In this document: piece by piece, positions 1 to 14,600 of the stretch
Layout: every line of letters begins with the position of its first letter
Position numbering within the stretch: position 1 is the stretch's first letter
NCBI GenBank assembly: GCA_035771165.1
Contig: JAWNZC010000345.1
Span: 1,097,501-1,161,500, forward strand
Reading direction: 5' to 3'
DNA from: Paragorgia papillata
Taxonomy: Eukaryota; Cnidaria; Anthozoa; Scleralcyonacea; Coralliidae
DNA length: 64,000 nt
Translations under genes and position numbers: made by a program
Notes under the pieces: model-generated
The model's database searches: none
Told to the model about the DNA's origin: nothing
What the model saw: the letters and a program-made list of their open reading frames with translations, nothing else

Positions 1-254
1 TAATTACAACTTCAACTCTGCTTTGGGTGTTTTCGGAACAAACAATCTTCTCGTAGAAAACAACGTGGTCTACTTCACTCTCGGAGCTTCTATAAGGATC
101 TGGGGAGAGATGAATCAGTTGATCCATAACCTTGTCGTATACTCTGCTGCGGTAGCAAATTACAAGGGACGTCAAGATAAATTCGACGTACACTGGCCTG
201 GAGCTATTGAAACAGAGATGTCACTTGATGCAGTTCTCATTAATAATGCTGTTG
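1..254 (+). CDS. PKHD1L1: Gene 1 exon: parallel beta-helix repeats
   Basis: Reading frame starts at base 2; the exon begins before the window. It has the Asn-rich ladder of PbH1 repeats (GTNNLLVENNVVYF, then IRIWGEMNQLIHNLVV), which matches the second beta-helix of fibrocystin-L. Donor GTAAGA at 255; ends after one base of a Gly codon. Confidence 0.9.
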
Positions 255-3200
255 GTAAGAATTAATAGCATCACCACCACATTTATCAGCATTGTCGTCG
301 TCTTGATTATCATCGTCATCATCCATCGTTATCGTCATTAGTCATCGTCATCATGTTCATCATCATTATCATCATCATCATCATCATTTTCGTCAACATC
401 GTCATCTTAAACATTATATCATTGTATTTTTAAATTAAGGTGGCAGTGAGCGTATTGGATACCTAACAGACGGCGAACCTTGCAAAACGACGACGACATC
501 ACCACGAAGATGGAGGGGAAACACAGTCCATGGTGCATTGCATGGTGTTACGATCATGTACCACCAAGGTTTGCCTAAATGTTCCAAGATATCTGGTTTC
601 AATATATGGAAGAACTACGACTGGGGTTTATTCTTCTTCACCAAATCTCGCGTTATTGTCAGCGATTGCACCTTTGCTGATAACACCAACTCTATCAATC
701 CACATGTGTGGGCCCCACGGTCATTAACTCATGATACCACAGACAAGTTTGTTCACGTAAAGGACTCGACATTTATCGGCAGAACGTCGAGTTGGGATTG
801 TCAGATTGACAGTGTGGCTCCAGCAGGGAGTGCCTTCAACAGACTTCACAGAGCTTTCAAATCACCTTCAGGTATTGAGTATAGAGTATTCAGGTATATT
901 ATGGTAGAGTAGAAATAGGTGGGGTACGCTATCACCCCTTAGGTCCTATAAATTAAGCCCGGTTGGACAGGGTTAGCACTTGGATGGGTGACCGACTGGA
1001 AATAACCTCGTGTGGATTCTAGAACTCGATTTCATGTGAATCAAGTACTTTGTTGGTTTCTCCCGTGAGTCGAGGGTTTTTTCCCGCATTCAGGTGGCTC
1101 CATACAGTTTCTTGAAAAATGGAAAATACAAGTTTGAGACTCCGAAATACGTGATTAAACCATTTGGGAAAAGAATAAAACTAAATGTTATGCATAGTTA
1201 AACAGTCTGACAATCAAAAACTGTTACCAAATAAATAGCAACAGTTGTTGCTATGGCAACAATGACGTTTCAAAATGGCTGCCAATTACCCTTCAAACTA
1301 ATTTAATTCGAAAAAAACTTTGGTGACCCCCAATTTTTTTTTCATTAAAACTTTTCTTGAAGTATGGGTAATCAATTCCCGAAAAAATCATGTTTGTTAA
1401 TTTTTTTTAAATTTCGTTCTACAGACTTTTTTTTAAATCGGCCTATTGATTACTCATACTTCAAGAAAAGTTTTAATGAAAAAAAAATTGGGGGTCACCA
1501 AAGTTTTTTTCGAATTAAATTAGTTTGAATGGTAATTGGCAGCCATTTTGAAAAGTCATTGTTGCCATAGCAACAACTGTTGCTATTTATTTGGTAACAC
1601 TTTTTGATTGTCAGACTGTTTAACTATGCATAACATTTAGTTTTATTCTTTTTCCGAATGGTTTAATCGCGTCTTTTGGACTCTCAAACTTGTATTTTCC
1701 ATTTTTCAAGAAACTGTATGGAGCCACCTTAAACACGAGGTTACGCTAAAAAAGAAAAAGCTCCAGCCATTTCACATTTCAGTTCAGATCTGCTCAAAAA
1801 CAAAACACTCGACACTGTTATATATATTTTTCTTTCTCAAGGTGGTAACGTTGGAATGATGATGACAGGTTTCATATCAGTTAGTGCTGGAGGACCAAAG
1901 ATGAGATGGGATAAGCCAACGAGTTATTCTGCCATATACGGTATCACTAAGTTAATAAATGTTACGTTCTCTTCGTTCGGCACGGCATGTGGTAGTCATC
2001 GAGATATCGCAATCATGCCAAACCCTGTCATCGGTGATATCATGCATCCGCTTACTGTAGAGGGTATACAGACATTTAACGTCGATGAAGATTCTCTACT
2101 TTTCTACATCAAACCGGATCTGAGGTAATTGTTCGTCATTTCAGTCGTGTATGGCGCTTTGCCAGAGTAGTTTAGAGTTGGGTACCATATATAGTAAATG
2201 AAACTAAGCGGCAGAACGGAAGAGAAGTGAAGTAATAGGAGGGTGTCCTGTTCCTGTCGGATTCAGAATTGGGACATGAGCGCCTTATAGTTTATTCCTT
2301 CTTTCGCCGTGAGGTTTTCAATGTGGGTGCTCATAAACTAGGGGCTAGGGGCTAACTAGAAAACTTTACGGTTAACTTATCCTCTAGGCACTTTTTCCTT
2401 TTATTCTTTGTAATTAGTTGGGCACCTCCAGATGCAGTCTCTCTCGTCCATTTGTAAAAAAAAACCCAGAAAAAAAAGTGTGAATAAAAGTTCTATTGTA
2501 TTGTATTGTATTGTATTGTATTGTATTGTATTGTATTGTATTGTATTGTATTGTATTGTATTGTATTGTATAAAGGGGATATTACACGGTGGCGAGAAGA
2601 TATGGATTTTATGTTCGAGTGGCAAGGACAATATCTATATAGATATTGCTCTTGCCACGAGAACATAAAATCCATATCTTCGAGCAACCGTGTAATGTTC
2701 TATTTATTATATGGACAATGAAATTATGCGTGAAAGTGATGTTGATAAACTGGGTTTAATGCAAAAACTACAACCGCTTGACCTAAAACTTTTCGAAAAT
2801 ACAAATGAAAAATACAACAGCTTATTTGAATACTTCATTTTACATGAAAAACTGAATTAAGAGAAGTTACTGGCTCAAATTTACTTGATTCGAAACTTAC
2901 GGCAAAAGGCGAAAATTTTGACTTGTCGATATGTCACTCGCGAGCGTTACATAAGAGAAATATGCCACTCGGTTCCCGGATGTATTGAAATATGCATTCT
3001 ACGACTGTTTTAGTTGCTAGTAAAATACTCTTCTACATATAATAATGTATTGTATTGCATTGTATATTGTATTGTATTATACTGTATTGTATTGTATTGT
3101 ATTGTATTGTATAGAACTTGTTTGACTGGTTCAGAATCTGACTGACTCGCCCCAAACTTGGGGCGAAGAACGAGTTTGTTGGCAGAGCCCACTTTCCCCA

Positions 3201-5660
3201 GAAGCCTGCGTAGGTCGGAAAGGGTAGGATAGTATAGTATAGCAATAAGAAAACAAGTTAAGTAGAGCTAAGCGAGGCAAGGCAAAGTATAATGTGAAGT
3301 GAGGTAAAGTAAGGTGAGGTAAGTTAGGGCGAAGTGAGATGAGGCGAATTGAGGCGAATTGAGGTGAGGTAAGATGAGGTGAGGCGAAGTGAGATGAGGC
3401 GAAGTGAGATGAGGCAAGGTGAGATAAGGCAAGAAAAGTACGGTAAGGTGAGGTAAGATAAGGTGAGGTGAGATGAGATGACACAAGGCAAGAAAGCTAA
3501 GGTAATATAAGGCAAGGAAGGTAAACAGAAGCACAGCAGCAACATAAACAAAGACAACGCAACCCTGCAGGTTCCCATATCAAAACACATTCAAGATACA
3601 CATCTTATATAACAACATCAAAATGCTTGACTTAAGGTGGGTGAATCCTTCTGACTGTGTGGACATGGACTGTGATGGTCGTCGTCAACTACTGATAACG
3701 GATCTAGACGGCAGTTTTTCAGGGAAAGTTGGAAACACGATTATTTCAAAAGCTGAGTTCGAGTGGGATGGAAACCCAAGTTTTGGACTAGGTATGTCTA
3801 TGACTCGTAAAAAATTTGATGGATACGGTTGTAATTATGTAAGTGGCACATGAAAGATGCGAAAGGACGTCTGTCTGTCTCTCTGTCTGTCCGTCTGTTT
3901 GTCAATTATCATCCTCGCCATTGGGCATTCTCAATGTATTGACATTGAGAATCTTCACAATCCTAAACTCATCATATTTTACTAAAAGGTAACTACCGAA
4001 TCCCGAAGACAGTAGAAACAGCCCCAGATGGAACACGGCGTGATCTCAGCAGTTACTTGCCAAATCATGGTATTATCCGAGGAACTAAAGACACCAGCCA
4101 GTGTACATGGAAACCAGGATGGAATGCTTACCAGTGTTCAGATATGGACCATCACATGGTCATCATTGAAAGTTTGGACGCTGATACTGAAACTCGACGG
4201 TTATCGCCCGTAGCTATATTTGGTAAGTACAGTCGAACCGATGATCTCAAAATAAGAGTTGAACATACCACTGTAAACAGGGTTCGTACACCTTGATAAT
4301 TTTGAAAATCCAGGACTTTTTTCTGCCTTTTTCCAGGGGTATTTGAAATCAGACAAAAATACTTTTGCAAAGAGTTGACATTTAATTAATCACATAATTA
4401 TTCAGTTACGATCAATATTTTTCATGAATAACCGTTACAATATCACATCACTATAAACAAGTTTAAAAATAACAAAATATCAACAAACGCATAAATAAAG
4501 CAGCACAGACTGTTTTCCAGGGTTTTCCAGGGGTCAGTTCGAAATTCCAGGACTTTTCCAGGGGTTTCCAGGGAGATAAAAAAAATCAAGGACTTTCCAG
4601 GATTTCCAGGAGGCGTACGAACCCTGTGTAAAGCTACAGTGTGTTTTCACTGACATCCAGCTTATTTTTGTGTAATATTTTCTGTTGCGCATAAACTGCA
4701 AACCAAAATATACCGAAAGCTACAATTTGAGAACGATAGAGCGTTCAGTTGCCGAACTACAGAGAAACTAAAATGTCGACTAATTGCTTCATTAACACAC
4801 GGGGGCGCTATGTTGGTTGATCAACTATATTGGTCGACCAACATGGCAGCCAAAAATTTAAAGCCCAAATAAAGCGGGATTTTAATCAAAATGGTCAAGT
4901 AAACTTAAAATGGCTTAGACATCACTTTCGTAACTCTGAATCCGAGTAACTCAATATAGTTAGACTTTTAGAGCGTCTCGCCGGTAGTCAGAAGGTTGTG
5001 GGTTCGAATCCCGCTTGGGAACTCATTTGTCTGAGTAAAATCGAATAACATTTACAACATACAACTTTTATACATCTCACCTGTTTGCTAGTTTCTTTCC
5101 CGCTTGGGAACTCATTTGTCTGAGTAGCTCGAATAACATTTACAATATACAACTTTTATACATCTCACCTGTTTGCTAGTTTCTTTCCTGAATAGATTCA
5201 TACTTTTTCTCCCAAAGGTGACGGCTACGTGAACTTGTTAAATGGTCCAATGGATCATGGCTGGTGTTTGGGATACACGTGTCAGGAGAGAATTTCTACA
5301 TTTTACGGAATCGTTGCCTCGAAGAAAAAATACTTCTTGTATTTCTCGAGTACCAATCCTCAAAAAATGCGCCTTCATTTACTTGGAGAACGGGAAAAAG
5401 TGATACGATTTGCAATTTACTACAAAACAAATCAGAGACTGGATGTTTATCGGAAAGGTATAACATATAAACTAACATGAAAAGTCATTTTAGCTTTTCT
5501 TTCCTTTTCGTCTCATTCATTCATTCATTCATTCATTCATTCATTCATTCATTCCCTCGTTCGTTGGTTTGTTCGTTTCTTCATTTACTTTCACACAACA
5601 CATTCATTCATTCGTTCATTTCAAACCGTTCGTTCGTTCGTCCGCCAGTCATCTCACAAT

Positions 5661-5691
<31 letters not shown>

Positions 5692-8600
5692 TAAGACATG
5701 ATTTGGAATATAATTTTATTGCAAAATTTAAACGCTAAAATGTTCTTAAAATCCATAAGAACTTTAAAAGATCGACGACGTTTCGACGCTACTACACGTC
5801 ATTATCAAGTCAAATGTAAACTAAAATACACGCATATATATATATATATATATATATAAGATAAAACAATAGAAAATATATATAGTAGTCCTATGGGTAT
5901 AGTTCCCAAAGGTGAAATGAATATTAAATAGCTAAGAAAATTAACAAAATAAAATAATAACATATTAAATAAACAATTTATTTATTTATTTATTTAGTAA
6001 TTTATTTAGTAATTTATTTATATATTTATAAATCTATTTATTATCCATCCATCCATCCATCCATCTCATCTCACACAATTTATTTACTTATTTATTTATT
6101 TCCTTCTGTCTGTTTAGGTCTTTACATTAATCCAACCAACGCCAAACTTTCGGGCAAAGAGTTCACTCTTAAACGTAAAGACCCAAAATTACCAAATGAT
6201 CAGTACGAACCAAAACTGAGCAGCTATAACGGAGCAAATTATTGGGATCGTGACACAAATTTACTGTATGTTATTGTCCGAGGTTCAGAAGCCATTGACA
6301 TTCGAACAACACCTGTTATTCAGGTAGGGTGAGCCTCTTCATCAGTACTTTGTCAGTACACTGTTATTTTGTGTTTCCACTCTTCCTACGCAGCAGACTA
6401 CGTTTTAATAACGTTTATTGAACGTTGAAGAGAAAAGGTGTTTATTGAAGAGGGGGTATTTATTTAAGGTGGATCCCTACTGTTTCTTGAAAAGTTGAAA
6501 AAATGCAAGTTTCAACCTCAGAAACTACTCATGAATATTTTGAAAGAGAATGAAACTAACGTTATGCAGAGAATAACGTTCAAGACATCAAATACTGTTA
6601 AGTGTTTCAGCCGTTGCTATGCCAACAGTGACGTTTCAAAATGGCCGTAAATTTACATTTAATTCAATTTATTTCAAAACGAGTTTGGTGACCCCCAATT
6701 TTTTTTTGCATTGAAACATTTCTTTAAATTTAAATAATCAATAGGCAGATTTTAAAAAGATTCTGTAGATCCAATTTTTTTATTGAAGAAAAATTGTTTT
6801 CTATTTTTAAAAAAATGGATCTACAGAATTTTTGAAAAATCTTACTATTGATTACTTATACTTAAAGAAATGTTTTAATGCAAAAAAATTCACCTGGAGT
6901 GACTGAACTCGTTTTTGAAATAAATTGGAGTAAATGTAAATTTACAGCCATTTTGAAACAACACTGTTGTCATAGCAACGGCTGAAACATATTATATGTT
7001 TGTTAACAATAAAGGTCTTTAATTAGAATACATCAAACGTCTGTTTTAAAATCAAATTACAAATTACTAAGGATTTTTCAATGTGGCCGTGTCGAGGCAT
7101 ATCAAAGGCGCTTTAAGCAGCCGCCATACGACACAGTTCAGACCATCCCAGCTAAACCCTAGGTGTTGATTTTACGGAGGGAGGAAAACCGGAGAACCCG
7201 GCGAAAGCCCCTCGGAGCACAGGAGAGATCAACTAAACTCTACTCACATGAGTCCCAAGCTTGAGAACGGGGTTGTTCCCAGACGGTCACCCATCCAAGT
7301 ACTAACCCCGTCTAATCGGGCTTAACTAGTGGTGAGAGGCAGCGCCCTAACAGCACACGCCATATCTTGAACGTTATTCTATGCATAACGTTAGTTTCAC
7401 TCTTTTCCGAAATATTCATGAGCACTCTCTGAGGTTGAAACAATAGGGAGCCACCTTAAAACCGAGAGTCTATTGGAATAAATACAGTAGCTCCATCATC
7501 TAAGTCATAAGAGCTCAATGGTTAGAGCATCTGATTAGCCATCACAACGTTCCTGCTTCGATTTCCGTCTGAAACTAATTTTTTTTCTGTTGAGAATCAA
7601 GAATTTATGCCCGCGATCCAAACTACCTTAGTAAATATTCTTGTTGTTGTCATTGCAATGCTTTGATCTCCCGTTTATTTGCTATTTAACTTTTTTACAA
7701 TGCTAGGTAAAACTGGGCATGAAACCGGTCACTGTGGACGAATTTTTCGAAGAGAATTTAGTTCAAAATCTTGCTGCTGTACTTGGAATTGACAAGTCAA
7801 GAATTCGAGTCATGAACGTAATAAGTGCTGACGGAGCAAAACGACGACGACGATCAACTGAGGACACCATGGTTGTTGAATTTGAGATTGGTGATCCGCC
7901 TGCGACAACTATCGAATACGAAGAAGCTGATGTCTATGATAATAGCACTGTAACAAATACCACTGACGGATTAGCAATAAATAAAAACTATACAGGTACT
8001 TCGTAATACTGATGAGCTGACCGTGCGTAGACTGTGATACTTAGGTCTCTGTTAACTTAACTAACTCAATATTCACGAGTAGTAATACATTATAAGGTTA
8101 TTGGTCTTCTTTTCCTTTTCAGGCACGGCAAATTCCACGTCGTTTGATGAATTAGAGAATCTTGCTAGTGCTCTTGTAGATCAAGTACAGACTGGATCTC
8201 TTTCTGAATCACTCAATATTTCAATTCAAACACTTGCTGTCTCTGATCCAGTATCTGACCCAATTGATCCTACAGGAGGAATAAGAGCTACTAATGAAAC
8301 AGGTGAGTAGCTTAGATACTGACTTGCTACTAGCCATCACACATAAATCCAAGTTGATACATTACTATCCATGCATGATGAATCCAGCTTTATGGCCATT
8401 CTTATCCATCGTGAATCCAGCTTTATCCATTATTATCTATCACGGATACTGATTTATCCATTATTATCCATCATGAATCCAGCTTAATCCATTCTTATCT
8501 ATCACAAATCCAGCTTTATCCATTATTATCCATCGTGAATCCAGCTTAACCCATTACTACCATCACGGATTCTGATTTATCCATTATTATCCATCATGAA

Positions 8601-11600
8601 TCCAGCTTTATCCATTATTATCCATCATGAATCCTAATCCATTCTTATCCATCGTGAATCCAGCTTAATCCATTATTATCTATCACGGATACTGATTTAT
8701 CCATTATTATCTATTACGAATCCAGCTTAATCCATTCTTATCTATCACAAATCCAGCTTTATCCATTATTACCCATCGTGAATCCAGCTTAACCCATTAC
8801 TACCATCACGGATTCTGATTTATCCATTATTATCCATCATGAATCCAGCTTAATCCATTCTTAGCTTGATCCACTATTATCCATCACGAATCCACTACTT
8901 CATTGCAATTACAAATTTAAGGCTATCGTCCATATTTCAGGGACAATATTACAGCCAGTCCTAGAGACCTGGCGTCAGTGAACTCTGTGGATCATTGTAA
9001 CACTAAGTTTCCAACACTCGGCCCCGAATCAAAAAGTAGTTGCAATTCATGTAATGAATACACCAATCTCTTCTTTTTGTATCTACAGGTGGTACCAATG
9101 AAACAGGAAATGGTACATTGCGTTACGACCAACTAATGCAAGAGCAAAACCAAGACAACGGACAAGAAACTGTTTACCAGATCCCCACAGAACTTTCTGT
9201 TATCGTCGAACCTTCCGGTGCCAATGAAACAGTGCCATTCAGCATCCAGCCCAAACTATGGATGCGTGACACGCAAGGAAATAGAGTCAACAATGTTGGA
9301 TACGGAGAGACTGGTGCTTGGGTTGTTAAGGCAACAATACGATCAGGAACAGGGGATCCGAATGCCACCCTCATAGGAAATACCACAGCGAAGTTTACCA
9401 ATGGCTGGGCAAACTTTACTGAATTAAGTATTTCACACAATGGGGCTGGTTATATATTAGACTTTAATATCTCGAAACCAGAGACAGCTAATTACAAAAC
9501 CGCATCGCAGCCATTCGATGTTCAAGAACGAGTGATGTACTTCAGTATCACTGAACAACCTAGCGACAGCAATGAAACCGTTTCTCTACCCCAACAACCA
9601 GAAGTTGAGGTTCGTGATGCCGCGAACGGAGAGATCGTGAACAACACAGGATGGAAAGGAAGAAAGTGGTATGCCACTGCAAGCTTAATTAATCCAACCA
9701 ACAACGGGGCGCAACTGAATGGAACAACAACAGTAGAGTTCGTGCAAGGAGTGGCAAGCTTTACCGACTTAAGTGTCGATGTGACTGGTCAAAATTATCG
9801 TCTAGCAATTGAAACAAAAACAGAACCTGCATCGGGGTATACCAGTTTGACGAACACGGCTACGTTTGATGTTACAGATAGAGACTTGCATCTCGTCGTT
9901 GTCCGTCAACCAGGGGACTGCAATGACACCGTCGCCTGCGGTGTGCAACCAATCATTGAAGTTCGCACGTCTTATGATAACACTTTGGCGGGAAATCTTG
10001 GTTGGCGTGGTCGCAAATGGTATGCTAGCGTCAGTACTACCAACGGTAATTCGTTAATTAGTACAACACCAGTTGAGATCCCTCCCTCTGGTCAGTTGAC
10101 GTTCACAAAAGTCGGATTTAATGATCTTGGATCAGGATTTATCTTGCAGTTTAACTTGCAAACTGATCCATCGTCATCTTATAATTCCCTAACTGCCACA
10201 TCGAGTGGAGTAGATGTGAAGGAACGTGAATTCTACTTGGCATTTGCACAAGAGCTAGCAGCAGACCTCGCATTACCGTTTTCAGCCATTATTGAAGTGA
10301 GGGATGTTGGAACAAGGAAGATAGCTTTTCCATTGAAAACCTCATGGTCACTCAATATTACACTGGTTGTAAATCCGACTGGTGCAAGCTTTACTGGGAC
10401 TCACACTGTTAATGTTACCGATGCTGTTGGCAACTTCACGGATTTGGTGATCAATCAATTAGGCACAGGATATAAAGTGGAGATCACGTCTAACCATGGC
10501 CATAAGGTAAACAAGTTTATACAACAACAACCAACAAACTACAAACAACAACACTAACAACAAACAAACGAACAACTACAACAACAACAACAACAACAAA
10601 CAAACAACTCATAACAATAAACAATAAAAAAATAACAACAAAAAACAACAATGACGATAATAATGATGAATGTCCATGTTTATAAACAGGAAAGCTGTTA
10701 GATACAGCTGCTATCAACAAAAGCTGTCTTTCACGACAGTCAAAACATCGCAAAAGCCACTCGCAATTGCAGCCATTTATATTAATTCATAAAAAATAAC
10801 ATCACTTTCTCTGATTAAATCCCTTAAATTAGGTTCAACAGACGTTTGACGTTATGCAACCCAATCAATACTCGCCAGAATTTATACAAAGTAACGGTGA
10901 GTACACGTCAAGTTTATTGGAGAACTGCACACTGGGGACAACTGTTGCTAACGTAACGGCCACAGATCAAGATCCTGGAACTCGAGGTGAAGTGTATTAC
11001 AGTATTACTGGTGGAAACAACGATGGAAAGTTTGTTATTAATAACATTACTGGCATAGTAGTAACCGCAGGAGAACTAGACCGCGAGACAACTACATCTC
11101 ATGTTCTAACAGTCACAGCATACGATGGACCACTGCCACCAAGAAGGCGCTATACAAACGGAATATTAACAGTCACCGTACTGGATGTTAACGACAATAC
11201 ACCAAATATTACAGCTCTATCCACAATTGAAATCCCTGAGAATCTAATCAAGGATGACTTAGTGTACACCATTCCGGTGTTTGACCCTGATGAAGCTATA
11301 AACAGCAATGTCACATTCCAGATCACATCAGGCAATAATGCTGGTTGGTTTAACTTTGACCAAAACACTGGAAATGTTACGATGAAAGGTAAGAAATCGG
11401 GATGTGTTGAATTTACCGTGAGCAAAATCTGTGGCTCTGAGTATCGTGTTTGCAAATAGGGTTATCTGGATGAAGTAAATATTAAAGCCCTCGTTTTAAA
11501 TCTTGAATACCATTCTGTTGATTTAGTACAGCTTAAAACACAGGCTCTGCGTCTGCCGTCTCGCATGCTTGGCAGAACTTGTATTTTGGTCCTAAGCGGT

Positions 11601-14600
11601 AGATGTTGTCACCTGAACGAGATTGTAAGATAATCTTTTTCAGCTGAAAGTCTTGTTTAGCTTGCTTGGTCATTGTATCAGTTATATATGGTCAAGTGGT
11701 TGCGTTTGATGACTTTCTTGATGTCAGAAGAAAATCCTGGTGTCCCAGTAAATATGTTCTGCCTAAAATATGTCTCCCCAGCTGTGTATGTTATCGCACA
11801 ACATAGCCCTGAATGATACGACAAAGATTTCCTCGTTAACAGTGATATTGTTTATTCTCTAGAGAATGCAGTTGACCTCGATACCTTACAGAAAATGAGT
11901 GTCAACGACACCATCGTTGTCGTGGCAACGGACAATGGTAATCCACCACTTACGTCAGAGAGTAAATCAATCACGTTCGTTATAACACCCGCCAACGAGT
12001 TCCAACCAGCGTTTGGAAAAGCTACAGACAGTGTTACAGTAAGAGAAAACGTGGCTGTGTCTAACGGTATCTACCAAGCAAGTGCCAGCGACAAAGACTA
12101 TGGAACAGACGGTGATATCCAGTATTCCATAACAGAAGGAAACACCGAAGGATACTTTGCTATCAACTCACAAACTGGAATGATATCTGTTGCTAAGCAG
12201 CTAGACCGCGAAACTATGCCAAATGGAATCACCCTGAAAATCCAAGCGACAGATTCACCGGACGTAGGAACAGCTAAGACAACTTCAATGGAACTTCAAA
12301 TTGGGATAACAGATTTTAATGATAATAGTCCAGTCTTTAGTTTGCCAATTCCAGCTGTGGAAGTATCCGAACAGGCAGGCACTGGTACAGTGGTAGCACA
12401 GGTGAATGCAACTGATGCCGACCAAGGAGTGAACGCAGCGATCACCTACAGCATTACTGCTGGTAATTCACTTGGTTTCTTCGAGATTGACTCCACCACA
12501 GGTAAAGTCAAAGTCAAGAGTTCTCTTGATTTAGAGACGAAATCACACACTCCTGATGCAAGTTATACACTGGACATCGAAGCACGTGATCAGGGTACGC
12601 CATCTTTAGCCACAACAGCAAAATTGACCATCCAAGTGACGGACGTGAATGAGTTCAGCCCAAGCATCGCAAGTGATAATGTAGAAGAGGTGGTTAGCGA
12701 AGGAACCACTGAGAGGAAAGTCATTGGGAATATCGTAGCTAGTGACCAGGACCACGGAGACAATGGTAGACTGACGTATACAATAACAAATGGAAACGAT
12801 CAAGGACACTTTGGTATTAATGAAACTTCAGGTAAAGGATTTAACCAATGTTAACCCTTTCCCGTCGCTGGGTTTTCATGTGGCATTAGCCAGAGTAAAA
12901 AGAGTAAGGCCTAGAAATAATTAAACAGTACATATGCGTACAGTACACGTCGTGTCTGTTGGATTTTACCAATTTCCTACCAATTTGCTGTGTGTGTGTG
13001 TGGTGTGTGTGTGTGCCTGTGTGGTTTGTGCGTGTGTTGTGGTGTGGTGCGTGAGCATGTGTGAAGGTTGATCGGCCCAAATATTAAAGTGAGACCTGCG
13101 GGAACCGGATCATTTAAATGTCAGCCATTGCCACATTTGTTTGCCAAGTAAGTCATAGTCTTTGCCGTAAAGTCTAACAAAACGTAACGTATACGCCTCA
13201 CAAAATAACTTCACAGCTTTGGCCCCAAACAAGTCCTCATATATCTCCTCTCTAGGGAATCACCCACAAAATAATCCTGCCCTTGATTTGTAGTAAATTT
13301 TTACTTATAATTTCCTAAACTATTAAAGGTTCCATCTTCTTGATAAAAAGTCTGGATTACAAAACTACGAAGGAATATTCCCTCACCATAAAGATAGAAG
13401 ACAATGCTCCGGTTGGTCAGCGGCTATCCATAACTGTCACTTTCCATGTTAATGTAACATTCTACTCCAGTAACACCATCGACCCAGAAATAAAGAGAGA
13501 AATTGAACTGACGTTCCCGGATATCGATTACGACACGGTTATTCTTGGAAACGAAGCTAACTTTATTGTAGTATTGAAGAAGGCGCTGGATTCCAAATAT
13601 CCCGGAGTTACCTTTTTATATTTTGAACTAAGCAAAGGAAGTTTAATTGCAACATTCGATATGATCACGACACAATCGAAAAGCACAGACGTTCTGGATA
13701 AGATGGCTACCGAGGTCTCTTCGTCCGAAGGATTTAATGTACCTTACAACGGACAGAGCTATACTACTAATAAAATTAAAGTGGACAGTAAAAATTACGA
13801 AGCACCTTTGAAAGAAAATGACGAAGATTCAATACTGGTAAGTTTATGTAATTTTCTAGAGTTTATCAATTCTTTTTTTGTTGTTTTAGAAAAATTAAAG
13901 GGATCCCCGCATATATTTGAACAAATATGCATCATGGACGCCGCCATCTTGGATTTGATGACGTAAAACGGTTGCACTTATCGTCCAGTAGCGATACAAC
14001 CCTTGTCTTGGAATCTCTGTCTCTGTTAATTAAAACTGAAAACGTATCAAAATGTTTGTGGCCACACGATCGTTTCTGTGTATTTTCCCGCCCACACCTG
14101 TATTTGGTGAAAACAGATACTTTCAAAAAGTGCGGCAGAAAGAATAAAAAGACGTCGTTTTTTTTGCATACGTGCGAACGGGACCCCAATTGACAATTGC
14201 TGTAACAAATCTTGGCCCTAATGAATTCTCTGACTTGATGTTTTTGGCAGGGCTAAAACTTCAAGAATGAGCAAACGTTTCGCTGGGATGTTATCCAATC
14301 GACGATTACATTCATGCTCAATGTGCACGTTTAACCCTTTCCCGTTGGTGGGTTTTCCCTGTGACAAGTAAAATCGTCAGTAAAATAAATCTGGCGTTAG
14401 CCAGAGTAAATAAAATACATAAGACTTGAGAGTCGGATCGGCCGCCCCGAGAAAGAGTTAAGAGATGGTTTTTCAACTTGTTCTTAAATTATTTTCTTCC
14501 CTGCTGTTGGTCTCCAATAATGAATCTTTATTTCTGTTTGTTCTTTGCTCGCTCTAGATACCAGTGATTATAGGAACAGTAGTGGGAGCGTTATTTATAG

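Noticed and set aside
920..1091. Genuine 5S rRNA gene
   Set aside because: Only the 3' half resembles 5S rRNA, it is divergent, and it continues into a SINE body shared by other copies.
10833..13837. Separate cadherin gene starting here
   Set aside because: No start codon and no signal peptide; splice phase 0 joins the previous exon exactly and the TM lies only downstream.
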